From Embleya sp040605455 (GTDB taxonomy: Bacteria; Actinomycetota; Actinomycetes; Streptomycetales; Streptomycetaceae): DNA of 64,000 bases. Below, in pieces: positions 17,683 through 25,418 of this stretch; the first letter of the stretch is position 1; every line of letters begins with the position of its first letter. A model generated the notes under the pieces. It saw nothing but the letters and a program-made list of their open reading frames with translations. It had not been told where the DNA came from and searched no databases. The stretch is from NCBI RefSeq assembly GCF_040605455.1, contig NZ_JBEXCV010000028.1, positions 7,747-71,746 on the forward strand. Direction: 5' to 3'. Position numbers and translations under genes: made by a program.

Positions 17683-17976
17683 TCAGACCGCGATCTCGAC
17701 CTCGGCGACGGTGCCCTTCTCGGACACCACGACGCTGCGGTCCACGGTTGCGCCGGGGACGAGCGCCCGCACGGTCCAGTTGCCCGGCGCCGCGAAGAAC
17801 CGGAACTGGCCGGTCGCGGACGTGGGCACCTCGGCGGTGAAGTCGCCGCCCGCGTCGAGCAGGCGCACGTAGCCGTTGATCGGCTGCCCGCCCTTGGTCA
17901 CCGCCCCCTGAATGATGGTTTCCTTCGCCACGTCAACTCCTGCCAGATCCGGGCCGCCGGCCTTCGCACCGCACAT
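17683..17976 (-). CDS. DUF1416 / SseC-like protein
   Basis: A 97-residue protein of the DUF1416 family, called SseC in mycobacteria and always next to the SseA sulfurtransferase. Features are an N-terminal MCGAK Cys, the strand-rich Ig-like body GAVTKGGQPINGYVRLLD and the conserved SATGQFRFFAAPGNWTVRAL. The molecular role is not established, but the pairing implies a part in sulfur transfer. ATG 17976 has GGGAGC upstream. It follows sseA by 42 bases and is likely in the same transcript. Confidence 0.88.
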   Translation of the reverse strand: MCGAKAGGPDLAGVDVAKETIIQGAVTKGGQPINGYVRLLDAGGDFTAEVPTSATGQFRFFAAPGNWTVRALVPGATVDRSVVVSEKGTVAEVEIAV

Positions 17977-18018
17977 CGTTCTTGCTCCCTGAAGTCGGGT
18001 AGGTGGTGTAGCCGTCGG

Positions 18019-18858
18019 TCACTTGCCGTCGCCGAGCTCGATCGGCACGCCTACCAGCGCGCCGTACTCGGTCCACGAGCCGTCGTAGTTGCGGACGTTG
18101 CCCTGCTCCAGCAGCTCGTGCAGGACGAACCACGTGTGCGCCGAGCGCTCGCCGATCCGGCAGTAGGCGATGGTGTCCTTCGCCAGGTCCACGCCCTCGC
18201 CCTCGTACAGCGCGGTGAGCTCCTCGTTGGTCTTGAAGGTGCCGTCGTCGTTGGCGGCCTTCGACCACGGGATGTTCTTCGCGGTCGGCACGTGGCCGGC
18301 CTTCTGCGACTGCTCCTGCGGCAGGTGCGCCGGGGCGAGCAGCTTGCCGGAGAACTCGTCGGGCGAACGCACGTCGACCAGGTTCAGCGAACCGATCGCG
18401 GCGAGCACGTCGTCGCGCCAGGCGCGGATCGAGGTGTCCTGCTCCTTGGCCACGTAGTTCGTCGCGGCGCGCTCGGGCACCTCGACGACCAGCTCGCGCG
18501 AGTCGAGCTCCCACTTCTTGCGACCGCCGTCGAGCAGCTTGACGTCGCCGTGGCCGTAGAGCTTGAAGTACCAGTAGGCGTAGGACGCGAACCAGTTGTT
18601 GTTGCCGCCGTAGAGCACGACGGTGTCGTCGTTGGAGATGCCCTTGGCCGAGAGCAGCGCGGAGAAGCCGGCCTCGTCGACGAAGTCGCGCTTGACCGGG
18701 TCCTGCAGGTCGTCGCGCCAGTCGATGCGCACCGCGCCGCGGATGTGGTTCTTGACGTAGGCGCTGGTGTCCTCGTCGACCTCGACGAGCACGACCTTCG
18801 GGTCGTCCAGGTGGGCCTGGACCCAGTCGGCGTCTACCAGAACGTCGGAGCGGCTCAT
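18019..18858 (-). CDS. sseA: Thiosulfate/3-mercaptopyruvate sulfurtransferase SseA
   Basis: A 279-residue tandem-rhodanese enzyme. The N-terminal domain is inactive-like (VVLYGGNNNWFASYAYW), while the C-terminal domain has the active-site loop CRIGERSAHTW with the persulfide-forming Cys. CRIGERS is the actinobacterial SseA signature, and the enzyme moves sulfane sulfur from thiosulfate or mercaptopyruvate. ATG 18858 has GGAGG seven bases upstream. A Cys-containing leader peptide gene ends 236 bases upstream, so expression probably responds to cysteine or sulfur supply. Confidence 0.95.
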   Translation of the reverse strand: MSRSDVLVDADWVQAHLDDPKVVLVEVDEDTSAYVKNHIRGAVRIDWRDDLQDPVKRDFVDEAGFSALLSAKGISNDDTVVLYGGNNNWFASYAYWYFKLYGHGDVKLLDGGRKKWELDSRELVVEVPERAATNYVAKEQDTSIRAWRDDVLAAIGSLNLVDVRSPDEFSGKLLAPAHLPQEQSQKAGHVPTAKNIPWSKAANDDGTFKTNEELTALYEGEGVDLAKDTIAYCRIGERSAHTWFVLHELLEQGNVRNYDGSWTEYGALVGVPIELGDGK

Positions 18859-19094
18859 GGGGATACCTCCGGTGCAGAAGTGCGCGGGCTTGCCGCGGAT
18901 GTGGGGGTACGCGGTCTCGGGGTACACCCGGTCGTGCCGCGGCGCCGCGGCAGGCGGGGGTGTGGGTGTGTCCGTGGTGGCTACGCGGGGGCCGGGTGCC
19001 CGTTCCACCGCGTCGTCACACGGTTCGGGTCCCGGGTCCGACGGTCGGTCGCGATCCGCCTCGGGCGGATCGCCGATCGACGACTGTCGGCAAG

Positions 19095-19214
19095 TCAGTC
19101 AGCGCAACACAGGCAGGTCTGCGTGCGGCACAGGTCCACTGCGCGCCGCTTGGTGAGGTCATCCGCCTGTCGCTTCACAACATCGATCGTAGGGAGCTGA
19201 GCCACCCGTGTCAT
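19095..19214 (-). CDS. Cys-containing putative leader peptide upstream of sseA
   Basis: A 39-codon reading frame ending LTKRRAVDLCRTQTCLCCAD. The RRAVDLCR core with a Cys cluster at the C-terminus matches the 'putative leader peptide' type placed before sulfur and cysteine genes in streptomycetes. In such leaders the Cys codons are thought to sense charged tRNA-Cys by ribosome stalling. Four Cys lie in the last 11 residues. ATG 19214 is the first start with the family pattern; a GTG further in is possible. The 236 bases to sseA (18859-19094) would hold the controlled structure; no gene was recognised there. Confidence 0.75.
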   Translation of the reverse strand: MTRVAQLPTIDVVKRQADDLTKRRAVDLCRTQTCLCCAD

Positions 19215-19237
19215 GCCTGGCCCACGATGTGAGACAA

Positions 19238-19269
19238 AATTGTCCGCCCATTGAGATGGACGGACAATT
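19238..19269 (-). terminator. Intrinsic terminator after the anti-sigma gene
   Basis: A long hairpin pairs 19238-19251 with 19256-19269 (one C-A mismatch) around a TGAG loop. On the minus strand it is followed by a run reading TTTTG, a classical intrinsic terminator. It lies 13 bases after the anti-sigma stop and isolates the leader-sseA transcript. Confidence 0.8.
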
Positions 19270-19281
19270 GGCACCGATTTG

Positions 19282-20127
19282 TCATGGTTGCGAGGGCGGA
19301 ATCTCCAGCAGTTGTTCGCCGTCGCCGACCGTTTTGACGGCGAACCGAGTGATCTCACCGACCGGGATGCTGGTCGCGCCCCGAATCGGATCGCCGGGTC
19401 CGTACTCGCCGTTCGGGACCACCCACGAGGACGCCGTCTCCACCCGGCCCCGGGTGCCGTAGACGTCCAACTGGCAGCGGGTACCCGGCCGGATGCCGGA
19501 CAGCGACAGGTCCACGCTGCTGCCCCACGCGGTGGCGGCGTAGCGCAGTTCGGCGCCCATGCCGGAGCGCGGGTCGCCGCCGCGGGCGACCCGACCGCCC
19601 GGCTGCCCGGGCGGCGGCGCGGTACCGGCCGGCCCGGCCGTCGCGGATGGGTGCCCCGGCGCCGCGGTCTTCGGCGGTGCGGCGGCCGTGCCGCCGGTGT
19701 CCGAGGAGTCCCCGAGGGCCCAACCGGTGAACCCCGCGAGGACCATCAGCACGGCCGCCGCGGCGGCCACCGCATGGCGCAACCGGCGGCGCCGATCCGC
19801 CTGCCGGGCCGCGGCGAACAACACGCGTGCGGGCGCGGTGCCGTTCGCGGCCGCGCCGCTGGCCTCGGCCTCGGCCTCGGTCAGCCGGGCGAGCAGGGCG
19901 GGCAGGCCCGCGAGTTCCTCGTATTCGGCCCGGCAGCGCGGGCACGTGGCCACGTGTTGCCGGACTCGGGCGGCCTCTCCCTCGCCGAGGGCGCCGACCA
20001 CGAACGCGCCGAGGTCCAGGCGGGCCACCGCGCAGCTCAGCCGGGCGGGTGGGCCCGCCGGCTTCGGCGGATGCGCATCGGGAGCGGCGCCGTTCGCCAC
20101 CGCGTTCTCGTCCCCGGTGTCCGTCAC
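19282..20127 (-). CDS. Zinc-finger anti-sigma factor (membrane)
   Basis: A 281-residue cognate regulator of the overlapping ECF sigma gene. The N-terminal anti-sigma domain has the ZAS motif HVATCPRC with upstream CAVARLDLGAFVVGALGEGE. It is followed by one transmembrane helix (AVAAAAAVLMVLAGFTGWALG), a Pro/Ala/Gly linker and an extracytoplasmic C-terminal domain (about residues 185-281). Signals at the surface would release the sigma factor. GTG 20127 overlaps the sigma stop as GTGA, so the two are translationally coupled. Confidence 0.9.
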   Translation of the reverse strand: MTDTGDENAVANGAAPDAHPPKPAGPPARLSCAVARLDLGAFVVGALGEGEAARVRQHVATCPRCRAEYEELAGLPALLARLTEAEAEASGAAANGTAPARVLFAAARQADRRRRLRHAVAAAAAVLMVLAGFTGWALGDSSDTGGTAAAPPKTAAPGHPSATAGPAGTAPPPGQPGGRVARGGDPRSGMGAELRYAATAWGSSVDLSLSGIRPGTRCQLDVYGTRGRVETASSWVVPNGEYGPGDPIRGATSIPVGEITRFAVKTVGDGEQLLEIPPSQP

Positions 20128-20849
20128 GGGACCAACCCCCTTTCCTCGAAGGCCACGCGCAGCGCTCGCAGCGCGTAGTACGTCCGTGATTTGACCGTGC
20201 CCTCGGGCACACCCAACGTCTTGGCCGCGTCGGCCACCGAACTGCCCCGGTAGTAGGTCTCCAACAGCACGGCCCGGTGTTCGGGGCTCAGTGCGGCCAT
20301 GGCGTCGGCGACGTCCCACGCGAGCACGGCCCGGTCGAACTCGGCCTCGGCGCCCTCGTCCGCCACCGTCGCCGGCACCGCGTCGCCGGTCTCGGGCGGT
20401 CGGGCCCGACGGGCCCGGCCGACGTCGATCACCACGTTGCGGGCCACCGTGCACAACCAGCCCCGCACCGAGCCCCGGGCCGGGTCCAGCGCCTCGGGAT
20501 GACGCCAGGCACGCAGCAGCGTCTCCTGGACCACATCCTCGGCCAAGGCCCGATCGCCGCCGGTCAGGCGCAACGCGAAGCCGAGGAGCGGGCCGCCGTG
20601 TTCGAGGTAGAGCGTGCGGATGACCGCTTCGTCGGCGGTCGATATTCGCGAGGCCGAGTGCAGCGGGTCGGCGGCGGGCCGCTCGTCCCCGGCGGGGGGC
20701 CGGGCCAGGAAGGCCCGGGCCGCCGCCGGATCGGCCTGGGCCTCGACGCCGAGCACTTTCGAACGTTGCGCCACACCCTCTGCACGGGTGGGCGGGTCCG
20801 GCGGTTCATCCCGGCTCCCGGGACGGGACCGGCGGTGTATCCACGGCAT
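20124..20849 (-). CDS. ECF RNA polymerase sigma factor
   Basis: A 241-residue extracytoplasmic-function sigma factor. Region 2 is LYLEHGGPLLGFALRLTGGDRALAEDVVQETLLRAWRHP and region 4 is ALSPEHRAVLLETYYRGSSVADAAKTLGVPEGTVKSR. About 65 residues rich in Pro, Ala and Arg precede region 2, longer than usual, so translation could start further in. The partner anti-sigma factor overlaps its 3' end. Target promoters are not known; the group resembles SigK/RsiX-like factors with membrane ZAS partners. Confidence 0.92.
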   Translation of the reverse strand: MPWIHRRSRPGSRDEPPDPPTRAEGVAQRSKVLGVEAQADPAAARAFLARPPAGDERPAADPLHSASRISTADEAVIRTLYLEHGGPLLGFALRLTGGDRALAEDVVQETLLRAWRHPEALDPARGSVRGWLCTVARNVVIDVGRARRARPPETGDAVPATVADEGAEAEFDRAVLAWDVADAMAALSPEHRAVLLETYYRGSSVADAAKTLGVPEGTVKSRTYYALRALRVAFEERGLVP

Positions 20850-20890
20850 GGCCGCATCCTCCCGTGGCGGAGCCGCCGCCGCACGGTTAA

Positions 20891-22501
20891 TCAGCCGATC
20901 ATGACCCTGCCCAGCAAATACGCCGCCGGAGCGGCGAGTGCGAGCGGCAGGGACACACCGGCGGTGAAGTGAACGAACCTGGACGGATGGTCGTATCCGG
21001 CGACCCGTCGGCCGAGCAGCCCGAGCGCCGAGGCCGCGGCGCCGAGCAGCGCGGCGTACGGGGCGTCGCCGCCGAGAGCAATGCCCGCGGCGGCGCCGGC
21101 CGCAGTGCCGAGCAGCCAGGACGGGATCGGCGCGACGGCCGGCGGCAGCGGCACCGCCCGCACCAGCGTGGCGACACCGGCCGCGAGCGCCGCGGACACC
21201 ACTGCCGCGCCCGCGTCGATCGGACCGTCATGGAGTTCGCCCGCGACCAGGTAGGCAACGTCGAAAGCGGTGATCAGCGCAGCGGACGTGGTCACCGTGA
21301 GCGCGGGCAACAACTCGCCCGGCCGGGCGCCGCTCCGGGCCTGGAGCGCGAGCATCACCAGCAACGTCCCGGCGAGCACGGCGGGCACGCTCGCCAGGCC
21401 CTGCTCGCCCTTGGCGTACACCGCGATGTCGGTACCGAACGCGGCCACCACGACCAGCGCGATGCCCTGGCGCGCGGGCCACATGCCGTTGAGCCGGAAC
21501 CACCCGACAGCGGTGAGCACTTGCAGGAACGCGACGCCGAGCACGAGGGCCGGCTTCCCGGCGACCGCGGTCACCGCCAGGACGGCGGCGAGGCCGACTG
21601 TGCACAGCGCCGGCAACATGCCCGGCGGATCCCAGATCGGCGTCCGGGCCGAGCGCGTGGACACCTCGCCGGTGCGCTGGGCCGGCACGCGGGCGAGGCG
21701 GCGCCCGGAGTCGGGGAGGTCGTATTCGGCGGGGGCGTCGTATATGGCGGGCGCGTCGTCCGGGTGGTCGCCGTCGTAGGTGAAGTCGGCGGCGAAGTCG
21801 GGGTGGTTCTGCTCGTGGTCGAAGGCGGCCCGGTCGACCGACTCGTCCCGCAGATGGGCGTCCTCGGGTCGATACCCGCCGTACGAATTTGGCCCGGACT
21901 CGGGAACCGGCTCGACGATGGCCGGCAGCATGCTCGTCGCACCGTCCCGGTCCGCGTAGCCCGAGCCGTAACCGTCCCGCCCGGGTTCGGCGAGCGCGGG
22001 CAGCACCTCGGTGGCGTCCGGGTAGCCGTATCCGCCGGCGGGCGCGGTCGGCACGGGTTCGGCGTACGCCTGGGGTGCCTGCGGGGCTTGCAGGGCCTGC
22101 GGAGCCTGCGCATAGGCGCCCTGGGGGTAGGGCTCCTGCGGGTAGGACTCGTGCGGGTAGGGCTCCTGGGCGTAGGTGTCCTGCGGGTAGGTCTCGTGTG
22201 GCCGGGGTTCCGCCGGATACGGCGTCGCCGGGTAGCCGTGCGAGCCGTGGTCGCCGGCGGCCGGCTGTGCGTACTGCCCGGGCTCGGCGTAGCCGCCGTG
22301 CCGTCCGTCGTACGACGCGGCGGCCGGTGCGTCGTACGGCTCGCCGTAGTACTCGCCGGGCGGCGCAAACGCCTGCTCGCCGTAACCAGGTCCCGACAGG
22401 CTCGGGTCGAACGGGGCCTCGCCCGGGTGGATCGCCCCGGGGTCGTAGCCGCCCGGTTCCTCGTATCGGTCGCCCGCCGGGCGCCCGCGCCGGCCGCTCA
22501 T
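20891..22501 (-). CDS. Polytopic membrane protein with Tyr/Pro/Glu-rich N-terminal domain
   Basis: A 536-residue protein in two parts. Residues 1 to about 260 are low complexity, rich in Tyr, Pro, Glu and Gly, with repeated Tyr-Pro-Gln or Tyr-Pro-His units (YPQDTYAQEPYPHESYPQEP). Residues 285-536 hold about seven or eight hydrophobic helices with short loops. No catalytic or transporter motif was recognised. It overlaps the MoaD-like gene by four bases (ATGA), so the two are translationally coupled. The disordered cytoplasmic arm suggests protein contact or phosphorylation. Confidence 0.75.
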   Translation of the reverse strand: MSGRRGRPAGDRYEEPGGYDPGAIHPGEAPFDPSLSGPGYGEQAFAPPGEYYGEPYDAPAAASYDGRHGGYAEPGQYAQPAAGDHGSHGYPATPYPAEPRPHETYPQDTYAQEPYPHESYPQEPYPQGAYAQAPQALQAPQAPQAYAEPVPTAPAGGYGYPDATEVLPALAEPGRDGYGSGYADRDGATSMLPAIVEPVPESGPNSYGGYRPEDAHLRDESVDRAAFDHEQNHPDFAADFTYDGDHPDDAPAIYDAPAEYDLPDSGRRLARVPAQRTGEVSTRSARTPIWDPPGMLPALCTVGLAAVLAVTAVAGKPALVLGVAFLQVLTAVGWFRLNGMWPARQGIALVVVAAFGTDIAVYAKGEQGLASVPAVLAGTLLVMLALQARSGARPGELLPALTVTTSAALITAFDVAYLVAGELHDGPIDAGAAVVSAALAAGVATLVRAVPLPPAVAPIPSWLLGTAAGAAAGIALGGDAPYAALLGAAASALGLLGRRVAGYDHPSRFVHFTAGVSLPLALAAPAAYLLGRVMIG

Positions 22502-22758
22502 CCGCCGGCGAAGGGAGGGAGGACCTCGACGGTGCCGCCCTCGGTCAGGGTGATCGCCGTGTGGTCGCGCCGCCCGACGGGGTCGCCGTCCACGACGAAC
22601 GAGCAGTTCGCGACGACCGCGCCGAAGCGGATCGAGTCGCCGTGCCGCTCCCGGGCGCGCCGCAGCGCCTCGGCGAGAGTGGCCGCGTCGTACGGCTCCT
22701 CGGCCGTGCCCGCGGCTTCCTTCGCCGCGGCCCAGTACCGCATGGTGCCGACCGCCAT
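22498..22758 (-). CDS. MoaD/ThiS-family ubiquitin-like sulfur carrier
   Basis: An 86-residue beta-grasp protein beginning MAVGTMRYWAAAKEAAG and ending VEVLPPFAGG. The terminal Gly-Gly is the activation and thiocarboxylate site of MoaD/ThiS proteins, which donate sulfur to molybdopterin or other products after adenylation by a MoeB-type enzyme. No molybdenum or thiamine gene is nearby, so the recipient is unclear. ATG 22758. Its stop overlaps the start of the membrane-protein gene. Confidence 0.88.
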   Translation of the reverse strand: MAVGTMRYWAAAKEAAGTAEEPYDAATLAEALRRARERHGDSIRFGAVVANCSFVVDGDPVGRRDHTAITLTEGGTVEVLPPFAGG

Positions 22759-23380
22759 CGCGCGCCCTCCCGTGTGTCCGTGTGTGCGTCGCAGCCTCCG
22801 GTACCGGCGGCCCCGAAGTGTGCAGCATCCATGATGACGCCTCCGCACCGACCACTCGGCCCAGGCGCCCCCGGGATCATCCTCCGGCGTACGTTCACCC
22901 CGACGCGCGGCGACCGGCCCGCGGTAGCCGCGAAGCGGACAGGCGCCACGCCCCGGAAGCACACGGCCCACCCCACGCGAAACGGACTCGCCCGACACCG
23001 GCCACACCCCACCGGGTTGCTCGCGCAACGCGGCCGGGTGCCCTCCACGCCGCGCGCTCCTTCCGGGCGTGCCACGAATCGGTGAACCCATGGGTGGTTG
23101 TGGGGGCTCGATCGGGTGGGTCGGAATCGGCTTCCGGGTGTGTGTCGCGCTGGTCCGAGCGGTGGTGTCGTGGGTGGAGCGGGAGGTCGGGTGCAGGCAT
23201 TCCGGTGAAAACCGGGTCCGTTGGGTGTCCGCAGTGCGGGAAGATCCACGGGTAGGTCGGTTCCCGGAGACATGTTCGCTATCCTGACTTCGCAGGCTCA
23301 CCTTCGATGACGGGCACACCCCAAGGACCCCAGAAGTGGTTCCCGAACGGTTACGAAATCGGACGAGTCGGCGACCAATG
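22759..23380. other. 622-base gene-free region before glnR
   Basis: No frame here has convincing coding character on either strand. The moaD end is very GC-rich. The region near 23200-23340 is less GC-rich and may hold the glnR promoter. A stretch at 23290-23306 (GCAGGCTCACCTTC) slightly recalls an iron box but is too weak to call. Confidence 0.5.
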
Positions 23381-23411
23381 AAGGATCCGGGCGACGATGC
23401 CCCGGGTCCTT
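23381..23411 (+). terminator. Hairpin with T-rich tail just before glnR
   Basis: An 11-bp stem (AAGGATCCGGG at 23381-23391 with CCCGGGTCCTT at 23401-23411, one T-G wobble) is followed by a T-rich tail to 23430. It looks like an intrinsic terminator but lies only 34 bases before the glnR start, so it may attenuate glnR if the promoter is upstream of it. Its arms share nine outer bases on each side with the hairpin at 5427-5453. Confidence 0.6.
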
Positions 23412-23444
23412 TCGTGTTTTGTGCCTGTTTTGGGAGGTGTCCCG

Positions 23445-24158
23445 TTGAGTGCACTGCTGCTGCTCACGAACGCGCTCCAGCCGTCGGCCGAGGTGCTGCC
23501 CGCGCTCGGTCTGCTGCTGCACCAGGTACGCGTGGCCCCGGCGGAGGCGTCCGCGTTGGTCGACGCGCCGGCTGCGGACGTCATCCTGGTCGACGGTCGG
23601 CGTGACCTCCCCCAGGTGCGCAGTCTGTGTCGGGTGTTGCGGACCACCGGGGTCGGTGCCCCGCTGGTGCTGGTGGCCACCGAGGGCGGGCTGGCCGCGT
23701 TGACCGCGGACTGGGGCGTCGACGACGTCCTGCTGGACACCGCCGGCCCCGCCGAGGTCGAGGCGCGACTGCGGCTGGCGATCGGCCGGCTCCAGGCGGC
23801 GCAGGGGGCCGAGGACGAGCCCACCGAGATCCGCAACGGCGACCTGAGCATCGACGAGGCCACCTACAGCGCGAAGCTGCGCGGTCGGGTGCTTGACCTG
23901 ACGTTCAAGGAGTTCGAACTGATCAAGTACCTCGCGCAGCACCCGGGCCGGGTGTTCACCCGGGCCCAGTTGTTGCAGGAGGTGTGGGGTTACGACTACT
24001 TCGGCGGCACCCGCACGGTGGATGTGCACGTGCGCCGCCTGCGAGCCAAACTCGGGCCCGAGCACGAGTCGTTGATCGGCACGGTGCGCAACGTCGGCTA
24101 CCGGTTCGTGGTGCCCGATCGGGGCGTCGGCGAGCCCGCGCTCGCCGAACGCTCGTGA
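23445..24158 (+). CDS. glnR: Nitrogen regulator GlnR (OmpR-type orphan regulator)
   Basis: Global regulator of nitrogen assimilation genes in streptomycetes. It is 237 residues: an atypical receiver (LLLLTNALQPSAEVLPAL, with Asp50 in VILVDGRRD) and an OmpR winged-helix domain (LDLTFKEFELIKYLAQHPGR, WGYDYFGGTRTVDVHVRRLRAKLG, TVRNVGYRFV). The receiver lacks the full acidic pocket and the family is thought to act without phosphorylation. The TTG at 23445 is chosen because GGGAGG lies seven bases upstream and the family N-terminus begins there. No partner kinase is adjacent. Confidence 0.95.
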   Translation: MSALLLLTNALQPSAEVLPALGLLLHQVRVAPAEASALVDAPAADVILVDGRRDLPQVRSLCRVLRTTGVGAPLVLVATEGGLAALTADWGVDDVLLDTAGPAEVEARLRLAIGRLQAAQGAEDEPTEIRNGDLSIDEATYSAKLRGRVLDLTFKEFELIKYLAQHPGRVFTRAQLLQEVWGYDYFGGTRTVDVHVRRLRAKLGPEHESLIGTVRNVGYRFVVPDRGVGEPALAERS

Positions 24159-24195
24159 CCCGCGCGTACGTGACCCGTGCGTACGTGACCCCTCG
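24155..24195. repeat. 15-bp tandem repeat at the end of glnR
   Basis: GTGACCC followed by CGYGCGTAC occurs at 24155-24169 and 24170-24184, with a partial third copy after. The first copy includes the glnR stop codon. It is probably a small replication-slippage duplication; no function is assigned. Confidence 0.6.
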
Positions 24196-24205
24196 CTCGG
24201 CACCG

Positions 24206-24230
24206 GCCCCGTCGGTGGAGCCGACGGGGC
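24206..24230. terminator. glnR terminator hairpin
   Basis: A perfect 10-bp stem GCCCCGTCGG/CCGACGGGGC (24206-24215 with 24221-24230) and a five-base loop lie 47 bases after the glnR stop and before the LacI gene. Confidence 0.75.
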
Positions 24231-24354
24231 GTCATATCCCTTACATAGCAGTGCAAAGCAGACGTATCCGGAAGAACGCGGAGGACCATCGCGTCCCCCG
24301 TCCAGGTTGTGAACTCCCGTGAGTCGCGCCGGTCCCCATCCCTACAATGACCGC

Positions 24355-25374
24355 GTGCCCAAAGTGACCCGCGACGACGTCGCCCGCCTCGCGGGGACCT
24401 CCACCGCGGTGGTCTCCTACGTCGTCAACAATGGCCCGCGCCCCGTCGCGCCGGCCACGCGCGAGCGTGTGCTCGCCGCGATAGACAAGCTGGGCTACCG
24501 GCCCGACAGCGTGGCCCAGGCGATGGCCAGCCGCCGGACCAACCTGATCGGCCTGGTGCTGCCCGACGCCCGGCAAGCCTTCTTCGCCGAACTCGCGCAC
24601 ACCGTCGAACAGGCCGCGTTCGAGCAGGGCCGGCTGGTGTTGATAGGCAATTCCGACTACGAGGACGACCGCGAACTGCACTACGTGCGCGCGTTCCTCG
24701 GCATGCAGGTGTCCGGGCTCGTGCTGGTCAGCCAGGGTCCCTCGGAGCGCGCCGCGCGCGAGATCGCCACCCGGGACGTGCGGGTGGTGCTGATGCACCG
24801 TCAGCCCGATGCGCTCGGCGGTGACGCGGTCATCCTGGACGACGTCCAGGGCGCCTACACCGCGGTCCGCCACCTGCTCGACACCCACGGCTTCACCCGG
24901 GTGGACTGCCTGGGCGGTCCGGCCAGCACGCCGGACTCGGGTGACCCGGTCACCGACCACGTAACCGGCTGGCGGCGGGCGATGACCGAGCGCGGGCTGC
25001 CCACCGAGGGTCTGCTGCACGAGGCACCCTTCGGTCGGTTCGGCGCCTACCAGGTCGCGCTGTCGCTGCTGACCGGCCCGGATCGGCCCCGGGCGCTGTT
25101 CTGCTCGACCGACGACCAGGCGATGGGCGTCCTGCACGCGGCCCGCGAGGCGGGCGTGCGGGTGCCGGACGACCTCGCGGTGGTGGGCTTCGACGACATC
25201 GCCGAGGCGGCCATCGCCGATCCGCCGTTGACCACGGTGACCTCCGACCGGCCGGGCATGGCCCGCGCCGCGGTGGAGCTGGCGCTGGAGCGCGAACCGG
25301 CCGCGGCCGGCGACCCGCGGGTGCGTACCTTCCCGTCCACGCTGGTGGTCCGCCGCAGCTGCGGCTGCGGCTGA
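24355..25374 (+). CDS. LacI-family transcriptional regulator
   Basis: A 339-residue repressor with an N-terminal helix-turn-helix (VTRDDVARLAGTSTAVVSYVVNN, then the hinge helix DSVAQAMASRR) and a periplasmic-binding-like effector domain (LIGLVLPDARQAFFAELAHTVE, later VVGFDDIAEAAIADPPLTTV). The sugar ligand is unknown, and no sugar transporter or catabolic gene is adjacent, which is notable for LacI. GTG 24355 matches the family start (MPKVTRDDVARLAG); an earlier GTG at 24319 is possible. The terminator after glnR separates the two. Confidence 0.92.
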   Translation: MPKVTRDDVARLAGTSTAVVSYVVNNGPRPVAPATRERVLAAIDKLGYRPDSVAQAMASRRTNLIGLVLPDARQAFFAELAHTVEQAAFEQGRLVLIGNSDYEDDRELHYVRAFLGMQVSGLVLVSQGPSERAAREIATRDVRVVLMHRQPDALGGDAVILDDVQGAYTAVRHLLDTHGFTRVDCLGGPASTPDSGDPVTDHVTGWRRAMTERGLPTEGLLHEAPFGRFGAYQVALSLLTGPDRPRALFCSTDDQAMGVLHAAREAGVRVPDDLAVVGFDDIAEAAIADPPLTTVTSDRPGMARAAVELALEREPAAAGDPRVRTFPSTLVVRRSCGCG

Positions 25375-25418
25375 CGGCCGCGTAACCACCCACGGCGCCG
25401 CTCAGTACCGTGGAGGCC

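Noticed and set aside
22080..22210. Repetitive sequence that could look like a tandem-repeat element
   Set aside because: It is coding: degenerate YPQ/YPH repeats in the N-terminal arm of the membrane protein, with codon-periodic variation.
23265..23310. Iron-box-like GCAGGCTCACCTTC before glnR
   Set aside because: Only half the palindrome resembles the DmdR/IdeR site; the other half does not match.
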